NCBI RefSeq assembly: GCF_963169125.1 | Contig: NC_084795.1 | Span: 259,217,042-259,281,041, forward strand | DNA length: 64,000 nt | Reading direction: 5' to 3' | Origin: Humulus lupulus | Taxonomy: Eukaryota > Streptophyta > Magnoliopsida > Rosales > Cannabaceae | In this document: positions 46,940-58,251 of the stretch, in pieces | Layout: every line of letters begins with the position of its first letter | Numbering within the stretch: position 1 is the stretch's first letter | The notes under the pieces: model-generated | Database searches by the model: none | Told to the model about the DNA's origin: nothing | The model's input: only the letters and a program-made list of their open reading frames with translations | Position numbers and translations under genes: made by a program

Positions 46940-47960
46940 GAACCTCTGTTGCTGCGAAAACATTAAATGTTACCTCTTCTTTTTGCACTCGCAACTTCAA
47001 CTCGTCTTTTTACACATCTATTAAGGCCCTACCAGTCGCTAAAAATAATCTTCCAATAATAATTGGAATATTTTCATCGTCCTCCAAATCAAGAATAATA
47101 AAATCTGCAAGGAAGATGAATTTGTCCACATTTACTAGAACATCCTTAGTAATACCCCTAGGATGCTTAACTTAGTGATCCGCCATTTGCAAAGACACGA
47201 TAGTTGGTCAAGCTTCTCCCAATTTTAACTTTCGAAAAATAGATAGAGGCATTAAATTTATACTAGCCCCCAAATTACATAAAACCTTGGTTTCTACTGA
47301 ACCCCTACAGAGCATGGAATATTGAAACTACAAGGATCTTTAAGCTTGGGAAGTAGCTTCTTTTGAAGTGTTTCATTGCACTCCTTAGTTAGTGCAACTG
47401 TCTCATAATCCTCTAGTTTCCTTCTCTTCGTCAAAATTTCTTTCATAAACTTTACATAACTCGACACCTGTTCAAGTGCTTCAACAAAAGGAATGTTGAT
47501 ATGAAGCTTCCGAAAGACATGGGATCTTAATGTGATGCTCTATACTTATGTCTGGCTCTTTTTCCTCAAGGTTTTCATTAACTTCTTCTTCAATTTTACC
47601 CTTTTTCTCATCGACCACTTTTGGTAACTGAATAGGCTTCTTACTTGGCTCTTCAAAGTCCTTACAACTCCTTAAAGATATTGTATTACCTTATTCTTTT
47701 GGGTTTACCTTAGTAGTGCTTGGTAAGTTCCCTTGAGCATGGTTTGTCATCAAAGCAGCCATCGCCCCTTTGACATTGTTGGCGAAATTATTTACTACAT
47801 TCCCTTGGTTTGCGGCCATCCTTGCCTCCAACCTCTTATTCTTCTGGTTCTGCCAACAAGTTCTCTCAATCTCAGGATTCACCAGTAATATCTCATCTAT
47901 TTTACCTCGTTGCATAAACCAAAACTACCTATTGATCCTAACATTGAGAAACAAGTAGAG
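46940..47960 (-). pseudogene. Athila-like gag end and aspartic protease, decayed
   Basis: The right part (47915-47691) reads VNPEIERTCWQNQ... and MAANQGNVVNN, resembling the Athila gag start/linker. Further along the minus strand a Glu/Lys-rich linker leads to a protease-like domain (about 47330-46945) with [30 protein letters not shown] and KEEVTFNVF, the standard Athila protease segments. The first catalytic position reads Asn instead of Asp (CNLGAS), and there are several stops and frameshifts. The protein would process the polyprotein; it is inactive. No RT follows. Confidence 0.7.
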
Positions 47961-48065
47961 AAAGACATCACAAAAACTGTTAAAGAAAATCCAAAGTAGA
48001 ACAAGAATCCATTATATTTGATATTGAATAAATAATGTGCAAGTATACACAAATTCAAGAAATAT

Positions 48066-50464
48066 TGTAACGCCCTAAATAGCCAAGACCATTACACTGT
48101 GTGTTTATTAAAGTGCTAGACTTGCTAACAAGTCATTTAATTAAAAACGTGTTACTAAAACTATAATAGAACTAGGGTTAAAAGATTTTGGTCTTAAAAG
48201 TCGCATTTTTTATAAATAGCATTTCCTATTCACACGGTATCCCAAAAACAATAGAATTAAAACCATTTACAAAAGATTCGAGAATTAAATACAATATTAG
48301 CATTATTAAGGAAAAATAGACAGCTAGGCAATCTCTGTCCTGATCCACTCCTCGGCCATGGCGACCGAACAGCTGACTATGCACATTCAGCCCCGCAGCT
48401 CTCCATCTCAGGACTGGTCTAACTTGCCTTTGCCTTTACCTGCACCACGCAGCACCCGTGAGCCAAGGCCCAGCAAGAAAACACAATAACATAGCATAAG
48501 CAATCAACAGACGATCCAATATCTCATATTTCATAAACATGTTCTCAATCATTTAAACAGTCAGGATACCAAGTATTCAGCATACCATACATATCAACAC
48601 ATATCATACATCAATTACAATGATAACTAGAGTTAGCGCCCTCAGGCCTCATCCTGTGTTATCCCACTGACTCCGGCCCGCTTAAACCGAGCTCAGTGAA
48701 TATTAAGCTGTCCTCGGCTACCAGTGGCCAAGTCGCGCCCTATGCGCAAATATTGTGTACAACACCCTTAGGCCGCTATCACATGTTGAATGGCATAATA
48801 CCATCATTGACATTATACAGATATTGGGAGCTCTGAGTCCCATCACAAACATATAACCGGGTGAAGTTTTCTTACCTTTGGATTTGCTAGCCTTGATCAC
48901 TGTGATCCTTGAGCACGATCCCCCTTGAGCCCAACGCACACCTAGTCACAACCATAGATCAAAATCATCATGAAACCTCAAGTCCGAACCCTAGCCTTGG
49001 GACCAATCTCAAGCCCTCGGGAAGCTCCAATTCCACCAAACGGGGTGGTGGAATCGAACCCCGAACCCCCGGGCAAAAACTCTTGAAAATAACTCAAAAC
49101 CCCATTTCTGGAGACAAGGTAGCGCTACAGTGCTCTAAGGAGGGTGCTACAGCGCTACAAGCAGAACCAAAACTCCCTCATAAAGCTTGGCCTAGCGCTA
49201 CAGCGCCCAAAGGCTAGCGTTGTAGCACTAGTCACAGACAACCACTACTGCATTTTTCCTTACTGTGTTTTTCCTCGAGCCAACCCTTGCCAAAACTCTT
49301 CCAATCCCCAACCAAATTTAAAAACAAGCTTATTAACATACTCCACTCATCCTAAGCATCCCAAATACTGAAAACCCAAGCACATGCATCCCTAATCTCA
49401 AAATTCACCATAGCTGATCCTAAACTCAGAAACTCAGCAGAAACCATAGAATCTCAGAGTTGAAACCAAAGTTCCTTACCTTTAATTGGAGAGTTGATGC
49501 TAGGATACCCTCTACTCTTCCTTGGCTTCCTCCTCCTCAAATCCTTGGCTACAATTCCCTAGAATTCCCCATCAATTCAGCTTAGATACCTTAGTTAAAA
49601 ATTAAAACCAAAACTGAAGAAACTTCAAAGTTTTACCTCAAGTGGAAGGTTTGTTCTTGCTAAACCCTTGCCAATTCTTCAAGCCTAACTCAGAAACCTT
49701 ATGGCTCAACTTGATCTAGCTCTCCTCTGAACTTTGCTCCAAGAATCCTCAAGAAAATGGTGGAAAAAGCCTAAACCGACCTTGCCTTCCTTCCCTTCTT
49801 TCTCTTTCTTTTCTTTTCTTTCCTTCTTTTTCCTTCTTTTCTTTCTTTTCAGACTTCTATTTTATTCTACAAACTCCACTTAGCATAAAGCCTCAGTTAT
49901 TCCTATCCTTATCTGCCAAATGACCACCATACCCTTCCTTTTAACTCTAACTTTTTAATCCACCTAGGGGTATTTTGGTCATTTCACCCAATTCCCGCTA
50001 ATTCCTCAAGTGTCTCTAATATTTTCCGCTTACTTCCCGATACCTAATTAATCATCAATTATACTCCTCGATGTCATAATATACCCCAATATATTCTCTA
50101 AATTCCCATTTATATCCCCAGGCTTGCCTCGAGCCGAGTATAAATCCCCGTCGTGACTTTTTCGCTAATCTGCTCACTAGGATCGTCTCGAATCACAGAT
50201 CACAGATATATCCACATAATAATGTGGTCTCGACAATTATCGCATATATATACAGTTATGCCCTCAACAGGCCAAAATTATAATTATGCCCTTTCAAAAC
50301 TAATCAGGGCCTACATGCATACTAATACACATAGCCATGCATCTCAAATATTCAAATAGCCATACAACATGCTTTAAATCATTAAATCACATATATTCCA
50401 ATTATGCCCTCCCGGCACACTAATCAAGGCCCTTAAGCCTTATTAGTAAATTTGGGTCGTTACA
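48066..50464 (-). mobile_element. Solo gypsy-type LTR with perfect target duplication
   Basis: Bounded by TGTAACG (48066) and CGTTACA (50464), 2399 bp, with perfect 7-bp inverted ends. Flanked on both sides by AATAT (48061-48065, 50465-50469), an exact 5-bp target duplication. Removing it restores the host LTR sequence seen at 44331. Same superfamily as the LTRs at 1, 8853 and 21484, oriented minus. No coding sequence. Confidence 0.92.
49119..49230. repeat. Paired AGCGCT dyad modules in solo LTR
   Basis: Module 1 (49119-49158): GTAGCGCTACAGTGC...GCTACAGCGCTAC. Module 2 (49192-49230): CTAGCGCTACAGCGC...CTAGCGTTGTAGCAC. Starts 73 bp apart. Confidence 0.7.
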
Positions 50465-51525
50465 AATATAGATAGTAAATAAGAATTGTTCCCATATAGA
50501 CTATCAATTAAGTACCAATAACCAATTCTAGCTTTCTATTTGGATGTCGAAAATAGTGATTTTTAAACTAAAACTTAAAATTGAAATAAATTGTGCAATA
50601 ATAAAGATTGATTCAATAATTAAAAAAAATAGGGTATTAACTTCTTAAACTTTTCAACTTGTTAATCTTACTAATCAGCGCATATAATTATTCAATTTCT
50701 ATCCTAATAGCGGGTTAACTAAAGCAATCCTAATTCTTTTTCAAGATAAAAAGATCTCACCCTATATGCAAAATTTCTACATATCTGTGATAAGTTTTAA
50801 CATATAGCAGGCATAAAGCATAAAAACCCTAAACGCTACACAAACCCTATAGGTACTGTGAATATAGGAAAATTGCTAAAGGTGCAAGGCACCTGGGAAA
50901 AGGACCTCGCATAACAAGGCCCAACCTGTTGTATGCCAAACATGTGTCAACTCTTCTACATGTCAAGTCCTTTGCACTGAAGATGAGAATAATCGGAGGA
51001 TGAGAGCCTCACTATGCGAGGCCCAACTCACCTACGCCTCACGCACCGCCACGTGCCTTGCGGAGCCCTAGCGCCTCTCGCACCTCTAGGCACCTCTCAC
51101 ACCTTTAGATGTGTCACGGAGCCCCAACAACTCGCGCACCTCCAGGCACCTTGTGGAGCTCCAGCGCCTCGCGCACCTCAAGGTGCCTCGTGGAGCTCCA
51201 GCCCCTCGCTCCAGCACCTCCCTAATGTTGGGGCATGGAGGAGAGCCTCACTTAGTGAGGGATTCATTGTGTCATCACATACTATCTGTGCCAAGCCTCT
51301 CAAGTATACAAGGAGAACTAGTAAAGGTGTCCCACACTTAGCAATATATTAGAAGTTTATGAGAGAAGATATATTTTGGAAAAATGAGAAGGACCATTAG
51401 GTATGAGGCACATGAACAAGTACGAGGTGTACGACAAGTAGTGGTGGTTCGAACTGGAACGAGAAATGGTGGCATGATCTACATACCTCTGACCATGTAC
51501 CAACAATTGAAACCACAACCGACTA

Positions 51526-53418
51526 TGTTGGTTTTTATTGATCAAATCAGAGATTATACGCAGCGGAACAACAATCAAATTGTTAGATTAATCCCATAAG
51601 ATTTCTAGATCTACTTCTTTACATGCATATATATATATTGAATCAAGGACATGAACAAAAAAATTACCTCAGGTCCTTCCTAGTTGCTATCTTTTCGTAT
51701 GGCTAAATCCTTGAGATCTCACACCAAGATCTTCCAAAATGTTCTCAGGCACACAAAGAACGAGTGTGAGCTTCCTATACAAATAATAGGCAATAAACTA
51801 TTTATCAGATGTTCTCAACACATGAGATCTGATAAAGTTTTGGACCTATGTTTTGTGAAGAACAATGACTTTTGTTTATGTCACTGTTCTCTTTCTCTGA
51901 GAGAGATTCCTAGATATTTTTCTATCCCTGAAAAATTGCGTTCTATGAAAAAACTGATATTCTATATTTAATATATCCTATATATTAAAATATTTGTTAT
52001 TTTAAACAAATTCAAAATAACTGATCAGTTATTAGATATTTGTTTAAATAATAATATTTTAATCGTATTAAAATATCTCATTATTTATTTAATATTTAAA
52101 TAACTAAAATTGTGGAATCAAGAGACTGAGTACACTCTCTTATGCGTGTAGCACAGTGTCTGTGCATTGTGCCACACGTGTACCACATGCCTGTGATGGC
52201 ATGTGATTTTTCCCAATTTTTATTATTATTTAAATCCCAAAAATAAATTAATTCAAAATTAATTATATTTTTGTTAAATCAAATAATTAATTAATTACAC
52301 ATAATTAATTAATAATTATGTTTGATACATAGAAAAATATTTTACTTATCACATAAGTCCTTTTTGCCCATTTTTGTATTTACCTTTGTCAGTGTTTGTT
52401 TGAGCCATTTCGGGGACCATGGACCTATAACATTAAGCTCCAATAAATTGAAACTAAATAATTAAAATCTTTAATTATAATAGTTAATTTATTAATTCTG
52501 ATATCACTCCACTATAAATTTAGAATTGCACTCTTTATGTTATAGATATACTTTCAAAGAAATCTTTTTCTTAAGTCGTCCATTGATATAACCATCTTAC
52601 AATAGTTCAACCCTCTAATTAATTAGTTCATAAATTAGAATGGAAGAATTACCATTTAACCTTTCTAATTTACTTCTTATTCCTTAAGTACCATTAATTC
52701 ACTAGTGAATAATTAATCTATAATCTAATTATAGATTTGAGCTCAAAATCATTCAGTTCCAGAATTAACCCTTAAGGGAACTAATATACAATCTGTTAGG
52801 AAAGATTAGATTCCATTTTGTTGATACATGTTCCCAGCCATCCATGATATTAAATCTCCAAAACAAAAGTCATTAGTCTCATTCTTTAAAGAGACTTTAA
52901 TGAATGAATCAAAAGATTTAATAAACATGAACAGGAGTTCATGAACACTCAGGATTTAGGTTGATCTATAAATGATCATCAGTTATGATATGAATTACAA
53001 GTCTTTATTGTTAAATGGTTTTTGGATAAAGACTTTAATTCATATCGGTCCATGTCATATATAATCATATTATATAAAGCACCTTTACCGAGATGTCTTT
53101 CCACATCAATAATCTGAATCTAGATTATTTGTATCATTATGATACTCAGTAAACCATACTTACAACTCCAATTAAAGAATTCCTTAACTTTAATTTGTTG
53201 TTGTTGACTATTTTTATTCATTCATGTGATCTTAATTCTCTCGTACTAATATAAGATCACAACCTCAATAATGAATATGGAATTTTTTTCTGATATTTAC
53301 AAAATTATTCAAACAAAAATTTAACAATCTAAATATGACAATAATAATAAACTATTGTATTTATTTATTCACAGAAAAAACAAATGTATTTACATGCTTT
53401 TAGGACACACTCCTAACA
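51526..53418 (-). mobile_element. Copia-like solo LTR (copy C)
   Basis: On the minus strand it starts TGTTAGGAGTG (53418) and ends AAAACCAACA (51526), 1893 bp. It is inserted in the Tat LTR; the copy at 56880-57600 shows the empty site. Flanking GACTA and TACTG agree at three of five bases, an eroded target duplication. The small ORF at 51684-51971 is not considered real. Confidence 0.8.
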
Positions 53419-53517
53419 TACTGCTCCACCACGACCTGTGCCACTACCCTGGCAGTGTACTAGTGTACTATTTTTTCCCCAAGGACCACCTTGTATCAAG
53501 GACCATTAGAGTCCAGC

Positions 53518-53525
53518 TATAAATA
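53518..53525 (+). promoter_or_regulatory. TATA box of Tat LTR (left copy)
   Basis: TATAAATA, followed by GGCTTCCACCCCTCAAAC; the same element is at 57493-57500 in the right copy. The plus-strand direction sets the element's orientation. Confidence 0.55.
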
Positions 53526-53589
53526 GGCTTCCACCCCTCAAACTAAGGGGTTGGAAAATTATTTGTATACTCAGGCAATTACGCAACAT

Positions 53590-54539
53590 TTTTCGCCAAC
53601 CACTTGAGGGGCAAAGTATATAGCAAAAAGAAAAAAAGAAAACCTTGCAAGGCATCGAATTCATGAGGGTTAGCTACCCTTATGGATATAAAGGGAGCCA
53701 AAAGGTTCTACAGGGATAACCTCGCAACAAAGGCTAGACATCTCCACGAGGGGTACGGTCTCAATGAGGACATCCGCTGATAAGCCTATAGCACTTCTTG
53801 AATTAATAAGGATTAGCTACCCATATGGATATCAAGGGAGCCAAAATTTTCTGCAAGGACAACCTCGTTATAGGCTAACAACTTCATAAGGGGTAATGCC
53901 TCATGGAGGACGTCCACCAATATGCCTAGAGCGACCACCAAGCTGTCTAGCCCAAAAGTGTCCGACAAGGCACACTTGTGAAAAGAAGTCAAAAGGTTTC
54001 CCGAGGATAACCTCCTAATAAAGGTTGATACCTCCATGAGGGGTAAGGCCTCAAGGAGAGCATCCACCAATAAGCCTAGAGTGGCCACCATGTTGTCTAG
54101 CCAAAAAGGGTCCTAAAAGAGGCCCTTGTAAAAATAGCACTATCCATAATGACGAGAAGGACGCTTCTCACACAAAATAACAAGGTCGCGTAAAGAATAT
54201 AAAATGATGCCAAGAACCCAAAGGGTTAACGTGTCCTTACAAGTATAGTCAAGGTGCACCAAAAACACTATAATCATCAATCCAAGGAAGACATAAAGAA
54301 TTCATCAAAGAAAAGGGACTTATCAAAGCCCCTTAAGCATAATACCAAAAAGATGATGACAAAGGCTTAGAAGGCCAATACATCCTTGCAGTTAGTACAA
54401 AGATAAGCAAAGTTCTTATGTATAAAATTTCTGCACACAAAGGTGAACTTAAAAGGACCTCAGACGTAAAGAGTTCCACATATAACCAAAAGAAGTTCCA
54501 TGCAGAAGAAAAACATAGAGGGTTACATAACAGTAAAAA
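53590..54539 (+). other. Internal non-coding part of Tat element
   Basis: Contains two or three diverged copies of a unit with GGGTTAGCTACCC, GATAACCTC and GGGGTA(A/C)GGCCTC (about 53680-54110). No gag or pol sequence is present. Confidence 0.5.
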
Positions 54540-56870
54540 AATATAATAATAAGCCTCGAAGAGGGGCCTATGGGTGGGTTCCCACCCTGACCTTTCCACT
54601 CTAAAATCTTCTCATTCGCATACTCTCCAAAGGGGGATAGGTTGACGTCAGGGTTAGTCCTCCACATTGCATGCAATGTGCGCTCGACTATGCCATTCTA
54701 AGCGTTCACCAGTTCAACCTCAAGAGTGTTAATCTTCGCATTCAGGGTATGAATATTGGCTTCGAGCTTAATGTTAGACCGAGAAGTCAACTCAGCCCTA
54801 GCTAGTGTAGAATCCCTCTGGTGGACCACCTTAGCAAGCTGGCCCTCCAAGTCACTGACTCATGCACTCAACTCATCTTTTTCTGCCTTGTCCAATGAGA
54901 GGTCCTTCATCACCCCCTCAAGCTCGAACTGTAATTGTTACGATGAAAAGGAGCTCGAGGCGACAAAACAGTGACCCAAGATGGAAGCCTAAGTAAAAAT
55001 AAATAAATGAAAGAAAACGTCAATGATCAGGCAATATCAAAATAGAAAACACGTCAATGATCAGGCAATATCAAAACAGAAAACACATACGTTAAGTGTT
55101 CTGATAAGCACCTGCATAGAGGCTCACATATAAGCCTCACCCAACTCGACGTCTAGAATATCAAACCTATACCCCCACTCGTCATCGCAAATATTCCCCA
55201 TGTGGTGTCTCATGGCCTCTCCATACTGGGTCGCCAAAGGATGCCCCCGGGAAGTGGAAGCATGGGTCCGGCAGGGGAAGACACGTATTCCTGTCGATGC
55301 ATGCCTTTATAAGGAAGGGGCCCAAGATGGTTCTGATCTATCCACAGAGGCATAAGAAGCGGAGGGCCGCGGAGTCACCTCTTTAGGAAGCGAGGAACCC
55401 AAAGACGCATGTCCCAAATGTGCCCCCAAGGGTGGAAGAGCTTCGTCAAAGGAAGGCAAGAAAAAATTCCTCTTTGGGATAGGAGGAGCAACACGACGGG
55501 TGTTGAAAGCAAACTTGCCACCTACTATTGGCGACTGGATCTAGGAAGTGATGTCGTTGGTGCATCCATCATCGGCAAAAACCCCAGCCCCATCATCCAA
55601 GGATCTTAAACAATAATAGTTCTCGGACTCCACTTCAACCTCATCCTCAGTATCCATCAGGTCACCCTCGAAGTAGTGATAGTCTTCATCGTCATCATCA
55701 TCTCCTATGGTCTCCGAAATGGTAGACTTGGATGAGACAGAGCACAAGGAAATCGCTTAGTCTAGAGACAACAACTTGGACGAATAGAGATTGCCTTTAC
55801 TTAAAAGCGTACAGATCTGTTTGCATGAAGCAGGCACAGCCAGGACCTTAGCCACACGATTGCGAGCTACCGGGGTCAAAGCAGGGCCGACAACTCCTTC
55901 AAGACCTATGGTCAAGGAAAAGAAATAAGTATACTTAGGAAAACTTGAGGAGAGGGGTAAAGACTAGTAAAATATAACATAAAAGAAAAATATTTATATA
56001 TGTATATGTGTAGGTAAAAAAAAAAGGCTTACTTGATGTGTTGAGATGCATATGCTAAATAGATACGCTATTGGTGAAGAAAAAATCGCTCTTTCGCGAA
56101 CTGCTATTGGAAATAGAGCCCTCCACGAGAGGGTACCCTGTGAGAGCCACAAACTTCTGGAGGTGATGGGTTCGCCCACAGAGTAAATATATGGTTGACC
56201 TCTTTCATGGAGGGCCCCCAAAATTACTCTTGCTTGTATAACACATACAAACAACTCAGCACAACCCAAGAGATGGGAGACAGCTAAAGAGGTGCTAGAT
56301 CAAAATAGTTAATTATCTTAGCAAAGAATGGGTGAAGTGGAAATATCCCTCTAGATTTGATTAATGAGTCGCTGAAAGCTACAAGCCCCTCAGACGGCTC
56401 AAACATGCGGTCATTACGAGATGGAATGAAGAAGCTGATGCCCAGTGACAGGTGATGGGCCTTTGTTAGAAATCTTAATTTGTGTAAGGGTAGACTCAAT
56501 GCCCACGTTCTCAGAATCGTCAAGGATCTCCCTTGGCATGTTTGATATATGGATAGAAACAATAAGCAGTTTGTGAGCGACTGACTTCATCAACCCCCTA
56601 GAATACTCTCTACATGTCCTACGCCTACCCGCATACTACTTGACCCTATGACGTTCAGCCATGGACAGATGAAGAAATGAGGGAAAAACAATGGAGAGAA
56701 ACTCATGTTCAAATGGATCACAATCACCACCCCTATGGGTAGGACCCCCAAAGCCTAGGGCTCCATCGCCATGGGAAGATAGAGGTTCAAGAGGCAAGTA
56801 TTCCTCTAGGCAAGTGATTTCAGCTATGCGCTTTTGTCGTGTTGCTCCGGATGTGGTGACACTGCCCATG
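54540..56870 (-). pseudogene. Antisense ORF of Tat element (Transposase_28-like), decayed
   Basis: Runs opposite to the LTR promoters. From the right: an N-terminal part with MGSVTTSGATRQKR (56869); a domain containing the signature SRGIFPLHPFFAKIINYFDL (56562-56284), typical of 'putative gypsy type transposon' (Transposase_28) proteins; an acidic stretch (DDDDEDYHYFEGD, about 55690); a coiled-coil-like heptad region (about 54930-54690, LEGQLAKVVHQRDS, LEANIHTLNAKINTLEVEL); and a C-terminal segment WRTNPDVNLSPFGEY near 54655. Stops and frameshifts interrupt it throughout. Additional ORFs of this kind in antisense orientation are known from Tat-lineage elements. Their role is not established. 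Gag and pol are missing, so the element is non-autonomous. Confidence 0.6.
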
Positions 56871-56879
56871 TGCCAAAGA

Positions 56880-57650
56880 CACTTCGCCTATGTGTGAGAC
56901 ATACAAGGCCCATGTTGCCCTGATGCTGGGGCACGGAGGAGAGCTTCGCATAGCGAGGCCAGGCTGGACTTGCTCCAGATGCAGTGATGCTGCCCATTCG
57001 CTAGGCCATGTGTCGAGGACACTTTGCCCATGCGCAGGACCATGCGAGGGCTTTGTTACCCTGATGTCAGGGAATAGGGGAGAGCCTCGCTTGGTAAGGG
57101 CTTCATTGCCTCATCATGTACTGTCCATGCCAAGCCTCCTAAGTATACAGGGAGAACTAGTAATTGTGTCCCACACTTAGCAAAATATTAGAAGTCCATG
57201 AGAGAAGATATATTTTTGAAATATGAGAAGGACCATTAGGTACGAGGCACGTGAACAAGTACGAGGTGTATGACCATGAGGGAGGCAAAGGCGTCATTCT
57301 AACATTTGTGTCCGATAAGTAGTGGTGGTACAAATTAGTACAAGAAGTGGTGGCATGATCTGCATACCTCAACCAACAATCGACACCACAACCCTCTGCT
57401 CCACCACGGACTGTGCCACTACCCTGGCAGTGTACTAGTGTACTATTTTGTCCCCAGGGACCACCTTGTATTAGGGACCATTAGAGCCCAACTATAAATA
57501 GGCTTCCACCCCTCAAACTAGGGAGTTGGAAAATTCTTTGTATACTCAGGAAATTAAGCAATATATAATTTTTTGGCTCCATTGTGGTTCTACACTTTTC
57601 TTCTTCAAGTTCCTCTATTTTCTTTCTACTTAGCTTTTACAATACACTTA
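56880..57650 (+). mobile_element. 3' LTR of non-autonomous Tat element
   Basis: Aligns with the left copy from GGAGAGCCTCGCTTGGTAAG and GTATACAGGGAGAACTAGTA to GTATACTCAGG. TATA box at 57493-57500. It lacks the first few hundred bases of the left copy and extends about 80 bp further at the 3' side. The junction to the surrounding Athila LTR is near 57650. Confidence 0.6.
57493..57500 (+). promoter_or_regulatory. TATA box of Tat LTR (right copy)
   Basis: TATAAATA followed by GGCTTCCACCCCTC, as in the left copy. Confidence 0.5.
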
Positions 57651-58251
57651 TTAAACTACTAAAAGTTGAGAGAAAATTGAAGAAAAATATATCAATAGAG
57701 TCAAACAGTTGCTAATCTCGTCATCCAAGAATCTCTTTTACAAATGACCTAAAAATCGTACTTAAACACACATTTTTCTCGTTTTGGTGAGGCGGTTCGC
57801 GACTTTCCCATTCTTGAGTCGCGACTCGTGTCTTTTTTTGCCAATTCATTCCTTCTTTGGAAGTTCAGAAGTCGCGACTTGATAGACTAAGTCACGACCC
57901 GCCTGTTTTTGGTTCCCTTTGCTGATTCGCCTTTGTCTTCGTGTGCGTCAACTTGATAGACCAAGTCGCGACTTCTGGGATCCTTTTTCCTTTCACAGCC
58001 TTTTCAACCTTCGTTTAGCATCAGATTCATCACGAATGTTCTCGACTCTCCCGAACTCACACAAAATGCCCAAAAGCTCCACAAAATACCCAATTTCATC
58101 ACTAAATCCGCTCATTTCCTCTCCATTTTCATATTCATAGCAAAAACCTGTAAACAAAACAAACACAATCTTAATATCGCACAAAACCCACAATGTCACT
58201 CGAAATTAAGACTAAAACACACTCTAAAACTACCCCAAATTAGACTTATCA

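Larger units (their letters stand above)
50857..53589 (+). mobile_element. 5' LTR of non-autonomous Tat element, itself interrupted
   Basis: Starts about TGTGAATATAGG (50857). Pieces 50857-51525 and 53419-53589 are one LTR, interrupted by the copia-like LTR at 51526-53418. It aligns with 56880-57600 (for example GAGAAGGACCATTAGGTA, TGGCAGTGTACTAGTGTAC) and carries a plus-strand TATA box at 53518. A degenerate CpG-rich repeat (CTCGCGCACCTC, GTGGAGCTCCAGCGCC) fills 51030-51215. The 3' end of the LTR is missing at the junction to the internal region. Confidence 0.65.
48010..58251 (-). mobile_element. 5' LTR of Athila-derived element, split by two insertions
   Basis: The pieces 48010-48065, 50465-50856 and about 57650-58251 align in order with the left LTR at 44331-45538. 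The solo LTR (48066-50464) and the Tat element (50857-57650) are inserted between them. On the minus strand the LTR begins TGATAAGTC at 58251, directly against the copia pol at 58252. The outermost ~200 bp differ from the left LTR, so the two may not be a perfect pair. Confidence 0.55.
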
